Assembly (NCBI GenBank): GCA_049291395.1
Contig: JBATPJ010000010.1
Span: 1 to 12,215, forward strand
DNA from: JAPUDQ01 sp049291395
Lineage (GTDB): Bacteria > Patescibacteriota > Saccharimonadia > Saccharimonadales > Saccharimonadaceae
Direction of reading: 5' to 3'
DNA length: 12,215 nucleotides
The position numbers were made by a program, and so were the translations under genes. Shown in pieces: positions 5,281-10,828 of the stretch (within the stretch, counting starts at the first letter, position 1; each line of letters starts with the position of its first letter). A model generated the notes under the pieces. That model had not been told where the DNA came from. It did not search any database and saw only the letters and a list, made by a program, of their open reading frames with translations.

Positions 5281-5481
5281 CTACTTATCGCGTTTGCTCA
5301 GGAAGCCAAGGACGACATTGAGTAGGAAGACGATGCCCGCGATCAAGCCTCCTTTGACCAGCCAGTCGACAAGTGTGGTCTGCGTTACGCTGCCCAGAAC
5401 ATACATGACGCTGACGATCGCTGCGAAGAGCGCGTACACCGCCACGATAGATAGTGATGATTGCTTGATGTAGTTGTTCAT
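5281..5481 (-). CDS. Small two-helix membrane protein, 66 aa
   Basis: A 66-residue protein of which almost all is membrane: helix 1 at about residues 10-32 (SIVAVYALFAAIVSVMYVLG) and helix 2 at about 42-61, ending in the basic tail SKRDK. No signal peptide cleavage site, no known family. It is monocistronic and lies between element B's last terminator and element C. An extended -10 sits 6 nt before the ATG. The overlapping frame beginning at 5497 on the same strand lacks membrane character and is rejected. That it is real is supported by the promoter and the coherent helix-turn-helix hydrophobicity; its role is unknown. Confidence 0.68.
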   Translation of the reverse strand: MNNYIKQSSLSIVAVYALFAAIVSVMYVLGSVTQTTLVDWLVKGGLIAGIVFLLNVVLGFLSKRDK

Positions 5482-5487
5482 GCTGAT

Positions 5488-5496
5488 AGTATATCA
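5488..5496 (-). promoter_or_regulatory. Extended -10 promoter of the 66-aa membrane protein
   Basis: TGATATACT on the minus strand with 6 nt between the hexamer and the ATG at 5481; no Shine-Dalgarno. It directly abuts the right end of element C, whose insertion would have replaced any native -35 region. Confidence 0.7.
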
Positions 5497-5503
5497 TGGC
5501 TAG

Positions 5504-5517
5504 GGAGAGGGCGAGAT
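5504..5517 (-). repeat. Direct repeat of tRNA-Ser(UGA) 3' end (candidate attachment site)
   Basis: On the plus strand GGAGAGGGCGAGAT is identical to 5677-5690 in the tRNA. In tRNA direction it starts ATCTCGCC at T-loop position about 59, as in elements A and B, preceded by T. Confidence 0.85.
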
Positions 5518-5633
5518 AGCGCTTTCCCTAGCTTTGCTCGGTCGCTTCTCCGTTCGCTTGCGCTCACTACGCCGAACTTGCGGTATGTTTTGCGGGGCGC
5601 AAAACCCGCAAGTTCGTATCTCGGCATTGCATC

Positions 5634-5672
5634 AGAACTAAAAAACAACCCTAGAGGGTCATTTTTTAGTTC
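5634..5672. terminator. Hairpin terminator after tRNA-Ser(UGA)
   Basis: AGAACTAAAAAA pairs with TTTTTTAGTTCT around an ACCCTAGAGGGT core. It acts leftward for the tRNA and shares the AATGACCCT core with the element B terminators. Its outer arm touches the tRNA CCA. Confidence 0.87.
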
Positions 5673-5760
5673 TGGCGGAGAGGGCGAGATTCGAACTCGC
5701 GGTGGGTCTCCCCACGACGGTTTTCAAGACCGTTACCATCAACCACTCGGTCACCTCTCC
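5673..5760 (-). tRNA. tRNA-Ser(UGA), CCA encoded
   Basis: An 88-nt serine tRNA on the minus strand: acceptor GGAGAGG/CCTCTCC, G discriminator, CCA (5673-5675); anticodon stem ACGGT/ACCGT with loop CTTGAAA, anticodon TGA, reading UCA and related codons; long variable arm; T-loop TTCGAAT. It follows comF on the same strand. Confidence 0.96.
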
Positions 5761-5771
5761 GTGACTCAGAT

Positions 5772-5780
5772 ATTTTATCA
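5772..5780 (-). promoter_or_regulatory. Extended -10 promoter of tRNA-Ser(UGA)
   Basis: TGATAAAAT on the minus strand, 12 nt before the tRNA. It sits in a 19-nt block (5767-5785) that differs at one base from the block upstream of tRNA-Ser(CGA). Confidence 0.68.
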
Positions 5781-5789
5781 GAGGTCGAG

Positions 5790-6458
5790 CTATCTGTCGA
5801 ATGGCTGCCTGGCGACAACTGCGACGAAGAGCGGCTGACCGGAAACGGCCCGAATAGCAGCGGTGCCAGCATTGATCGTCGCGCCTGTCGTGTAGATATC
5901 GTCGATCAGGAGGGTCGGACGATCGATCGTCTCGTCGACCCGAAATGCTCCCGCCTGGCGCTTGGCCCGCTCAACTTTACTCGCCCCTCGCTGCGACAGG
6001 GAAGTCTCACGCACGAGTAGCGGTCGGCACGGGTACGAGCGACGGCGCGCTAGTAGCTTGGCGACGAGCGCCATATGGTCATAACCCCGCTGGCGACGAT
6101 GGCTCGCGATATCAGGAATATACGTCACTACCGTATCTGTCGGCAGCTGTGGCATCGCCTCATCGAGCAGTGACGCTAGTATCGCTGCACCAGCCCGCGC
6201 TCGATCAAATTTATAGCGGTCGATCAGCTCTTTGAGACCATCTGATCGTTCATTGACGCACCACGCATCATCGTAGACCGCAGCAGGACGGCATCGGGAG
6301 CAAAGATTGGTATCCACCGTCGGTTTGAGACACACGATACAGCGATGAAAGGCCTCGGATACGATGTCGTAATGACAATATTCGCACAAAAGCGCATTTT
6401 GTCGCCCGCAAGAGCAACAGATATGAGGCGCAAATACGTCAAGTAGGCGATCAAGCAT
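5790..6458 (-). CDS. comF: ComF family phosphoribosyltransferase-like protein
   Basis: A 222-residue protein matching the ComF layout. An N-terminal zinc-ribbon region has CCSCG and CEYC (Cys14-28) and CIVC and CSRC (Cys40-56). A type I phosphoribosyltransferase-like domain follows, with the basic block ASHRRQRGYDHM and the PRPP-binding motif TLLIDDIYTTGAT (about 182-194). ComF is needed for uptake or processing of transforming DNA in naturally competent bacteria, at the cytoplasmic side of the uptake machinery. Many Patescibacteria keep com genes, consistent with nucleotide or DNA scavenging. The length is usual. It is divergent from hsp20, with an AT-rich 100-bp shared promoter region, and is followed on the same strand by tRNA-Ser(UGA). 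I see no Shine-Dalgarno before the ATG. Confidence 0.93.
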   Translation of the reverse strand: MLDRLLDVFAPHICCSCGRQNALLCEYCHYDIVSEAFHRCIVCLKPTVDTNLCSRCRPAAVYDDAWCVNERSDGLKELIDRYKFDRARAGAAILASLLDEAMPQLPTDTVVTYIPDIASHRRQRGYDHMALVAKLLARRRSYPCRPLLVRETSLSQRGASKVERAKRQAGAFRVDETIDRPTLLIDDIYTTGATINAGTAAIRAVSGQPLFVAVVARQPFDR

Positions 6459-6488
6459 TGTAGTTTTTACGTTTCCCTAGTAGTATTA

Positions 6489-6518
6489 TTGCAGATAATT
6501 GACATTTTCGGATATAAT
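6489..6518 (+). promoter_or_regulatory. Promoter of the Hsp20 gene
   Basis: TTGCAG (6489-6494), 18-bp spacer, TATAAT (6513-6518). A second TTGACA at 6499-6504 is only 8 and 13 nt from the -10 candidates and is too close to pair with them. I see no clear CIRCE-type repeat. The gene has a strong ribosome site GGAGG at 6551-6555, five bases before the ATG. Confidence 0.6.
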
Positions 6519-6560
6519 ATACTAAGACAATTTTCGTGAATTAGTGAACTGGAGGATTAT

Positions 6561-7046
6561 ATGGTGCGAGGACATAAACAAAATGATGATCTTCTGATGG
6601 AGGATGAACTAGCTGCTGCATTTCTCTCCGACGACGAGAGTCCTATCACCTCAGACGACAGCGCCCTGAGCCAATCCGCTCCTGCGGACGATAGCTGGGA
6701 TGAGAACGACGAGGGTGATATGCCCGGCCAACTCGCCGTCGATGTCTACGAGACAGATGAGCGACTCATCGTCAAAGCCCGCACCGCCGGCGTCAACAAA
6801 GCCGACCTCGATGTCAGCATCTCTGATGGTATCTTGACGATCAGTGGCACGCTCAGTAGCAACGATGACTCATCAGCAACTCACTGGCACGTCCAGGAAT
6901 GTTACTGGGGTGAATTTAGCCGCACGCTCGCACTTCCTGTCCAGGTCAAAGAAGACGAAGTCGATGCCGTACTCAAAGACGGTGTCCTGACGATTGGGTT
7001 CACGAAGATCAAGCAAGAACAGGCCCGCAAGATCCAGATCATGTAA
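6561..7046 (+). CDS. Small heat shock protein, Hsp20/alpha-crystallin family
   Basis: A 161-residue ATP-independent holdase chaperone. Residues 1-57 are an unusually acidic, low-complexity N-terminal arm rich in Asp, Glu and Ser. The alpha-crystallin domain covers about 58-150, from LAVDVYETDERLIVKA through DLDVSISDGILTISG to the hallmark AVLKDGVLTIGF. The C-terminal tail ends RKIQIM, which contains the I-x-I motif that docks between dimers to build oligomers. It has a strong Shine-Dalgarno, and a hairpin terminator follows 23 nt after the stop, so it is monocistronic. The acidic N-terminal arm is longer and more charged than the hydrophobic one usual for the family, which could change client choice or oligomer size. 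The family assignment is firm. Confidence 0.95.
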   Translation: MVRGHKQNDDLLMEDELAAAFLSDDESPITSDDSALSQSAPADDSWDENDEGDMPGQLAVDVYETDERLIVKARTAGVNKADLDVSISDGILTISGTLSSNDDSSATHWHVQECYWGEFSRTLALPVQVKEDEVDAVLKDGVLTIGFTKIKQEQARKIQIM

Positions 7047-7068
7047 TCATCCGGTTGACTATGCGTAT

Positions 7069-7099
7069 AAATACTCGCCCCTAGTGGCGAGTATTTTTT
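7069..7099 (+). terminator. Intrinsic terminator of hsp20
   Basis: AAATACTCGCC pairs perfectly with GGCGAGTATTT across a CCTAGT loop and continues into T6. Confidence 0.93.
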
Positions 7100-7133
7100 A
7101 GTGAGCGTAGCCTGCGGGGATATCGCCACCACA

Positions 7134-7164
7134 AAGAAACAGCCTTGCATTAGGCAGGGCTGTT
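7134..7164 (-). terminator. Terminator of the pilin-like operon
   Basis: On the minus strand AACAGCC pairs with GGCTGTT across a 13-nt loop and runs into TTTCTTT, about 25 nt after the last pilin stop at 7187. Confidence 0.75.
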
Positions 7165-7186
7165 ATTGAGTGACGTACGAAGGGGA

Positions 7187-7567
7187 CTAGGCCGACGCAG
7201 CCAGCTGGTTGATCACGAAGTTCACCGCAGCGTAGGCCAGGAAGGCGACGACGATACCGACGATAGCGTAGAGGATCGTGTTTTTTGCAGCAGTCACCGC
7301 ACTCTGGTCACCACCAGATACTACGTAGCGGATACCACCGATGATGAGCATGATGACTGAGACTGCACCGATGATGAAGAGCAGGATATTGGTAACAGTC
7401 TGGAAGACGCCACCGTTGCCCATGAGATCACTTGCAACATTGTCGCCCTTAGCGGCATCAGCGCCACCCTGCAAACCACCTTGTGCAAAGGCAACATTGG
7501 ACACGCTCAGTGCTACCAGTGGGACCATCATGAGTGCGAGCATCACTTTCTTAATCGATTTTTTCAT
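7187..7567 (-). CDS. T4SS pilin-like protein 6
   Basis: The start is placed at 7567 because AAGGAG precedes that ATG by about five bases; an in-frame ATG at 7582 has no such site. The 126-residue product begins MKKSIKKVMLALMM, a signal peptide with a likely AFA|QG cut near residue 23, then a Gly/Asp-rich loop without cysteines. Two helices frame the shared block: IGAVSVIML-IGGIRYVVSGGD, AKNTILYAIVGIVVAFLAYA and a VNFVI end. This is the layout of T4SS pilin-like proteins (VirB2/TrbC type) common in Patescibacteria (Pfam T4SS_pilin). Such subunits are exported and inserted in the inner membrane before assembly. It closely resembles the two genes upstream. Whether it forms a pilus is unknown. 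Confidence 0.85.
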   Translation of the reverse strand: MKKSIKKVMLALMMVPLVALSVSNVAFAQGGLQGGADAAKGDNVASDLMGNGGVFQTVTNILLFIIGAVSVIMLIIGGIRYVVSGGDQSAVTAAKNTILYAIVGIVVAFLAYAAVNFVINQLAASA

Positions 7568-7633
7568 ATATCTCCTTATCATTTATTTACGCTTGTCCTT
7601 ATTTATAGCAGATTACACTACGTCCGTGAAGAG

Positions 7634-8020
7634 CTAGAGCTTGCCGATCACCCAGTTCACGATCGCGTAGGCCATAAATGCGACCACAAGACCGATGATC
7701 GAGTAAAGTATCGTATCTTTAGCACCTTTGATCGCCGATGAGTCGCCACCAGATGTCGTATAGCGAATACCACCAATGACGATCATGATTACCGCGACCG
7801 CTCCGAGGATGTAGAGGAGGATATTGACGATAGTCTTGACGATATCAGGCAGCGTCTTCGTGCCAGTAGCATTACAACCTCCAATACCATCACATAGTTG
7901 TTGTTTTGCATCCGTGTCGGCAGCATAGACAATGCCGCCTCCCATTACGGCAAGCCCGGGCATCGCCACAAGGCCAAGCGACATGATCATGCCCGCAACG
8001 ATCAATTTTATTTTCTGCAT
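7634..8020 (-). CDS. T4SS pilin-like protein 5
   Basis: A 128-residue paralogue of its neighbours. The signal peptide is MQKIKLIVAGMIMSLGLVAM onward with a likely cut near VYA|AD. The mature N-terminus carries a Cys pair (QLCDGIGGC), then helix 1 with LGAVAVIMIVIGG, the loop RYTTSGGDSSAIKGAKD and helix 2 TILYSIIGLVVAFMAYAIVNW. AAGGAG lies seven bases before the ATG. The Cys pair suggests a disulfide on the outer face. It probably belongs to the same membrane complex or filament as the other five. The 51-66-nt gap to the next gene has no terminator, so co-transcription is likely. Confidence 0.86.
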   Translation of the reverse strand: MQKIKLIVAGMIMSLGLVAMPGLAVMGGGIVYAADTDAKQQLCDGIGGCNATGTKTLPDIVKTIVNILLYILGAVAVIMIVIGGIRYTTSGGDSSAIKGAKDTILYSIIGLVVAFMAYAIVNWVIGKL

Positions 8021-8031
8021 ATGTTTCTCCT

Positions 8032-8412
8032 TTATATCTTGCTTAAGACAAAGTTTACGATACTATAGGCGAACGACGCAATCACCAGACCGATGATCGC
8101 GTATAGTATCGTATCTTTGGCGCTCTTGATGCCAGACGAATCTCCACCCGAGAGCGTGTATTTGAGCCCGCCGACCACGATCATGATGACCGAGACAGCA
8201 CCGACCACAAATATCATGGTATTGACGATGTTCGTCCATATGCTGCCGGCCCCGAATAGCTTCTGAGTGCGTGATTTGCATATCGTGTTGCCTGGATCGC
8301 TCACGCAGATATCATTGAGCGGGTCGATGGCATACGACGGCGTCGCAAGCGCGACAGCGCCGGTCAGTGCGATCGAGACGACCATACAAGCGGTGATAAT
8401 TTTTCGTAACAT
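8032..8412 (-). CDS. T4SS pilin-like protein 4
   Basis: 126 residues: signal peptide MLRKIITACMVVSIALTG onward with a likely SYA|ID cut near residue 28, a Cys pair (DICVSDPGNTICKS), helix 1 with VGAVSVIMIVVGGLKY, the loop TLSGGDSSGIKSAKD and helix 2 TILYAIIGLVIASFAYSIVN. It is the closest relative of pilin-like protein 5, differing mainly in the exported N-terminus. AGGAGG lies eight bases before the ATG. Only 11 nt separate its stop from the start of protein 5, and only 2 nt separate it from the gene upstream, so the operon is tight. Confidence 0.86.
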   Translation of the reverse strand: MLRKIITACMVVSIALTGAVALATPSYAIDPLNDICVSDPGNTICKSRTQKLFGAGSIWTNIVNTMIFVVGAVSVIMIVVGGLKYTLSGGDSSGIKSAKDTILYAIIGLVIASFAYSIVNFVLSKI

Positions 8413-8414
8413 AT

Positions 8415-8720
8415 CTAGTATCCTCCTACTGATTTTACGGCAAACTGGATGAGAGTAAAGACAAGTGTCGCACCGGCGAGGGCAACTGCAGCATAGAGTA
8501 TCGTCTCACGGGCTTGTTTGACTGACCCTGGGTCACTTCCGTTCGTCACAAAGAGCAGGGCACCTCTGACGATAAAGAAGATCGCAAATGCCGCCAGCGT
8601 AACGTAGACAATCCCAAGGATTTTGTCGAAGTTACTTGCATCGGCCACCACCTTCGGTAAAGCTATATCAGTCGCCTTGATATCGATGCCAGCAGCGATC
8701 ATACGGAGCGACTCCATCAT
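8415..8720 (-). CDS. Divergent pilin-like membrane protein 3
   Basis: 101 residues, the shortest of the set. It has no evident signal peptide: the N-terminus is MMESLRMIAAGIDIKATDIA. Helix 1 at about 36-56 (VYVTLAAFAIFFIVRGAL), the loop LFVTNGSDPGSVKQARE and helix 2 TILYAAVALAGATLVFTLIQF keep the positions of the family, with (S/N)G(G/S)D and TILYA still recognisable. The ATG overlaps the stop of the upstream gene (ATGA), so the two are translationally coupled. It lacks the Cys pair. It may be an accessory or assembly subunit rather than a main pilin; that is inference from divergence only. Confidence 0.78.
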   Translation of the reverse strand: MMESLRMIAAGIDIKATDIALPKVVADASNFDKILGIVYVTLAAFAIFFIVRGALLFVTNGSDPGSVKQARETILYAAVALAGATLVFTLIQFAVKSVGGY

Positions 8721-9154
8721 GATGATACAAACCCTCCCGCGATGAAGTTGACGAGTGCAACCGATATCATCGCAATGACGAGTCCGATGATCGCATCACG
8801 GATACCACCGATAGCTGTCGCTATCTTACCGGAGTCGCCACGTGCCGTGATGATCTTGAAAAGCATGAAGAAGATCATACCAGCCGCGACCAGTACTGCG
8901 AGCTTGATGATTGATTCGACGAGCGGGAAGAGCACGAGGAAGATATCAGTTAGTTTCGTGATCTTTGGCGTCCCATCAGCTGCCTTCGGCAGACATGAGT
9001 ACCATGGCTGGAAACCAAAGAGACCGTTCGGACCGAGACATGCGATACTTGTCAGTGGCGAAGTACTCGAAGCAGCAGAGACAGACTGCGGGGTGATCGG
9101 AGTGATCAGCAGGCCCAGGAGCCCACAGGCGAGGAATAGTCGACGTATCATCAC
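8717..9154 (-). CDS. Divergent pilin-like membrane protein 2
   Basis: 145 residues with a GTG start that overlaps the upstream stop (GTGA); an ATG one codon later is an equal alternative. Signal peptide IRRLFLACGLLGLLITPI onward with a likely SVSA|AS cut near residue 28. The mature part has two Cys (ACLGPNG...YSCLP), a hydrophobic segment from about 68, a helix with LVAAGMIFFMLFKI, the loop ITARGDSGKIATAIGGIRD and helix AIIGLVIAMISVALVNFI. The loop GDSGK...IRD and the final VNFI echo the closer paralogues. It is translationally coupled to both neighbours, which argues for fixed stoichiometry in one complex. Confidence 0.8.
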   Translation of the reverse strand: MMIRRLFLACGLLGLLITPITPQSVSAASSTSPLTSIACLGPNGLFGFQPWYSCLPKAADGTPKITKLTDIFLVLFPLVESIIKLAVLVAAGMIFFMLFKIITARGDSGKIATAIGGIRDAIIGLVIAMISVALVNFIAGGFVSS

Positions 9155-9609
9155 GTCAGGACTCCACCTGGTATCAAAAACTGCAATATCGCAAACATGA
9201 AGAGGTAGAGGAACAGCGCGATGATGGAGTTCGTGATCATTTTGACACCCTGCTGCGTCTTGGATGCGTTGCCCTCAGCTGTCGAGTAGACGATGCCTCC
9301 GGCTGCGATGCCACCAACCACCGCCAGGCCCACACCGATGCTCAGGAACTTCAACACCTCGACCACGAGGCACTTGATCCCGACATTGTCCGTCCCACAC
9401 GAGCCAAATGCGAAGGCTGTCTTCTTGGCGCAATCACCCGGGCTATTGGCATCGGCACACTTTACGGTCTGTGTCGTCGTCACCCCTGATCCACCGCCGC
9501 CGCCCGTCGTCGGATCGGTCGTTGCAGCATATGCAGGGCCCATGGGCACCACGACGGGCAGGGCAGTCGAGACAAGCACGGCTATCATCATGAGTAATTT
9601 GTATCGCAT
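9151..9609 (-). CDS. Divergent pilin-like membrane protein 1 (first gene of the operon)
   Basis: 152 residues. Signal peptide MRYKLLMMIAVLVSTALPVV onward with a likely AYA|AT cut near residue 28, a Thr/Gly-rich linker with a poly-Gly run, and four Cys (KCADAN, DCAKK, SCGTDN, KCLVV), so probably two disulfides. Two helices lie at about 92-110 (IGVGLAVVGGIAAGGIVY) and 128-147 around the loop STAEGNASKTQQGVKMITNS. It is the most distant member but keeps size, topology and the G-N/D-x-S loop. It is the first gene, after the region shared with the divergent gene at 9734. A TAAATA box about ten bases before the ATG could make it leaderless; a Shine-Dalgarno is not evident. Confidence 0.78.
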   Translation of the reverse strand: MRYKLLMMIAVLVSTALPVVVPMGPAYAATTDPTTGGGGGSGVTTTQTVKCADANSPGDCAKKTAFAFGSCGTDNVGIKCLVVEVLKFLSIGVGLAVVGGIAAGGIVYSTAEGNASKTQQGVKMITNSIIALFLYLFMFAILQFLIPGGVLT

Positions 9610-9666
9610 ACTTGCTTATATTTACCCATACTCGACGCCGAATGTAAACTAGCTTCACAATAATGC

Positions 9667-9695
9667 TTGTATTTTTATGAGTTTTCGTGTATAAT
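9667..9695 (+). promoter_or_regulatory. Promoter of the disrupted membrane protein gene
   Basis: TTGTAT (9667-9672), 17-bp spacer, TATAAT (9690-9695). Leader of about 30 nt with GGAGA at 9718-9722, rather far (11 nt) from the ATG at 9734. It is divergent from the pilin-like operon. Confidence 0.75.
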
Positions 9696-9733
9696 AGGTA
9701 CATATCATTTATGATCAGGAGATACGTACAGAT

Positions 9734-10498
9734 ATGACCGAAATAGCAAATCGTGACGCACTAGGACGCGAGCAGAACGCACATCAAGATATTCCTCACG
9801 GCGGTAAACCAGCATCACCTGACGCTCCTCGCGGCAATCTCAGCCAGGGGGACACTACTCTCACGACCCCTGACGACGCATCGTCGATCAATCCCGAAAC
9901 ACTAGCGGTACGCCCAGACGGCATATCCGATGAAGCATGGGAAGCCCTACAAGAGGAAATACGCCGCCAAAGCGAACACCAGCCAAACCTCTGGGAGCGG
10001 ACTCCTGGCTATGCAAAAGCTCTCGCAGTCTTTGTTACGACCGGTCTCACCGCCTGGGGTATCGGACATGCAGTTTCATCATCGTCTGCACCAGACCAGG
10101 GGAAAAAGATAGTCGCAACAGATACACCGAACGGCGGAGTCGCTACAGCCGTCCCGCCTGAAGTGGCCGCCACCGCAGGTCCGACCAGTCTCGTCGGCCC
10201 CACCGAAACAGTTAGTGTGCCAGTAACTCCCGAGCAGCAGACATACGACCCTAGGTACTACACCCTTGCTGCCGATTTTCCAACACCAGAGCTAGCGTTC
10301 AGGGAGCTTATGCGCAAACATGACCTCTACGCCGTTAGCGGGGATGTGCGACCGACGATCGAGGGCCAAGTGTCATTACCAGGCGACGAGCACTACATTC
10401 AAGCGTTATTTAGCGATCCTAACAGTGCACTAGCAGGGATATTCGAGAATCGATCTAACAAACAAAGCCTTTTCGCGCATTATCACCAAACAAGATGA
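9734..10498 (+). CDS. Single-helix membrane-anchored protein, probably the 5' part of a frameshifted gene
   Basis: 254 residues as read. Residues 1-60 are polar and probably disordered; 61-92 contain a short helix (ISDEAWEALQEEIRRQ); one membrane helix lies at about 94-115 (KALAVFVTTGLTAWGIGHA); then comes a Thr/Pro/Val linker and an outside domain starting near 168 (YDPRYYTLAADFPTPELAFREL). The last 12 or so residues (KQSLFAHYHQTR) look unlike a domain end, while the +1 frame, open from 10434 on, continues smoothly into the next ORF. The intact protein would be about 360 residues with N-in, C-out topology. The outside domain resembles NTF2-like or VirB8-like domains in size and topology only. 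It may belong to the neighbouring T4SS locus. Confidence 0.7.
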   Translation: MTEIANRDALGREQNAHQDIPHGGKPASPDAPRGNLSQGDTTLTTPDDASSINPETLAVRPDGISDEAWEALQEEIRRQSEHQPNLWERTPGYAKALAVFVTTGLTAWGIGHAVSSSSAPDQGKKIVATDTPNGGVATAVPPEVAATAGPTSLVGPTETVSVPVTPEQQTYDPRYYTLAADFPTPELAFRELMRKHDLYAVSGDVRPTIEGQVSLPGDEHYIQALFSDPNSALAGIFENRSNKQSLFAHYHQTR

Positions 10499-10538
10499 GC
10501 TGAATCTCGACGATCCTCTGAGCAAGCAGGTCTCGGGT

Positions 10539-10826
10539 ATGCTCATCGCCAATCGCGCCTCGTGGTTTGATCAGAGTGGAGATGTCATCTCACAATCAGC
10601 TCATGACACTAAAACATACTTTAGTGGGTTTCAAATTGACAAAATCGAAAACATCAACAATAACGGCGCTAGCGTCATAGGTGATATCACCGTCACGCCA
10701 CGCGCTATCAATATACAGGGAGAAGCAGAGTCTCTCCAGTATCGTGTCACCTGGATGATCAATGAAAAAGCCGAGTGGCAATACGTCCGATCAGAGAATA
10801 TAGCCCCAAAACCGACCAATAGTTAA
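10539..10826 (+). pseudogene. 3' part of the frameshifted membrane protein (C-terminal outside domain)
   Basis: The first ATG in this frame is at 10539 (95 residues), but the frame is open back to 10434 and reads AFSRIITKQDELNLDDPL then SKQVSG before that Met. There is no Shine-Dalgarno before 10539, no promoter, and only a 40-nt gap after the preceding stop. It contains alternating strands (KTYFSGFQIDKIENI, SVIGDITVTPRAI, LQYRVTWMINEKAEWQYVRS), typical of a beta-sheet half domain that needs the N-terminal part. A +1 shift within 10434-10495, most likely near the A-rich 10456-10467, would join both parts. A true mutation, a sequencing error and programmed shifting cannot be told apart here. 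Confidence 0.6.
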
Positions 10827-10828
10827 TA

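Larger units (their letters stand above)
5500..5672 (-). mobile_element. tRNA-linked element C (downstream of tRNA-Ser(UGA)), about 173 bp
   Basis: Read in the tRNA direction (minus): terminator (5672-5634); inverted T-arm copy, seen on the plus strand as AGTTCGTATCTCG at 5611-5623, identical over 13 bases to that in element B; a composite hairpin at 5574-5615 with a perfect 10-bp outer stem and 8-bp inner stem; modules GTGAGCG, AGCGAACG and GAGCAAAG also present in element A; then AGCGC-TATC into a 14-bp copy of the tRNA end (5517-5504). The last bases matching GCCA have decayed. No gene lies in this stretch. Confidence 0.68.

Noticed and set aside
2281..5672. CRISPR array or integron attC sites as explanation for the repeats
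   Set aside because: Repeats are few, differ by tRNA and have no regular repeat-spacer series; no cas or intI-like gene is seen, and the copies match tRNA ends rather than an attC consensus.
5461..5838. 125-aa plus-strand ORF with GGEGEIRTRGG
   Set aside because: Antisense translation of tRNA-Ser(UGA) plus element C and the end of comF; no promoter or ribosome site.
6499..6504. TTGACA as the -35 of the hsp20 promoter
   Set aside because: It is only 8 or 13 nt from the possible -10 hexamers, too close for a sigma-70 promoter; TTGCAG at 6489 has 18-bp spacing.
8742..9200. 152-aa plus-strand ORF opposite pilin-like protein 2
   Set aside because: Shadow of overlapping, translationally coupled minus-strand genes; Ser/Ile/Arg-rich with no motif.
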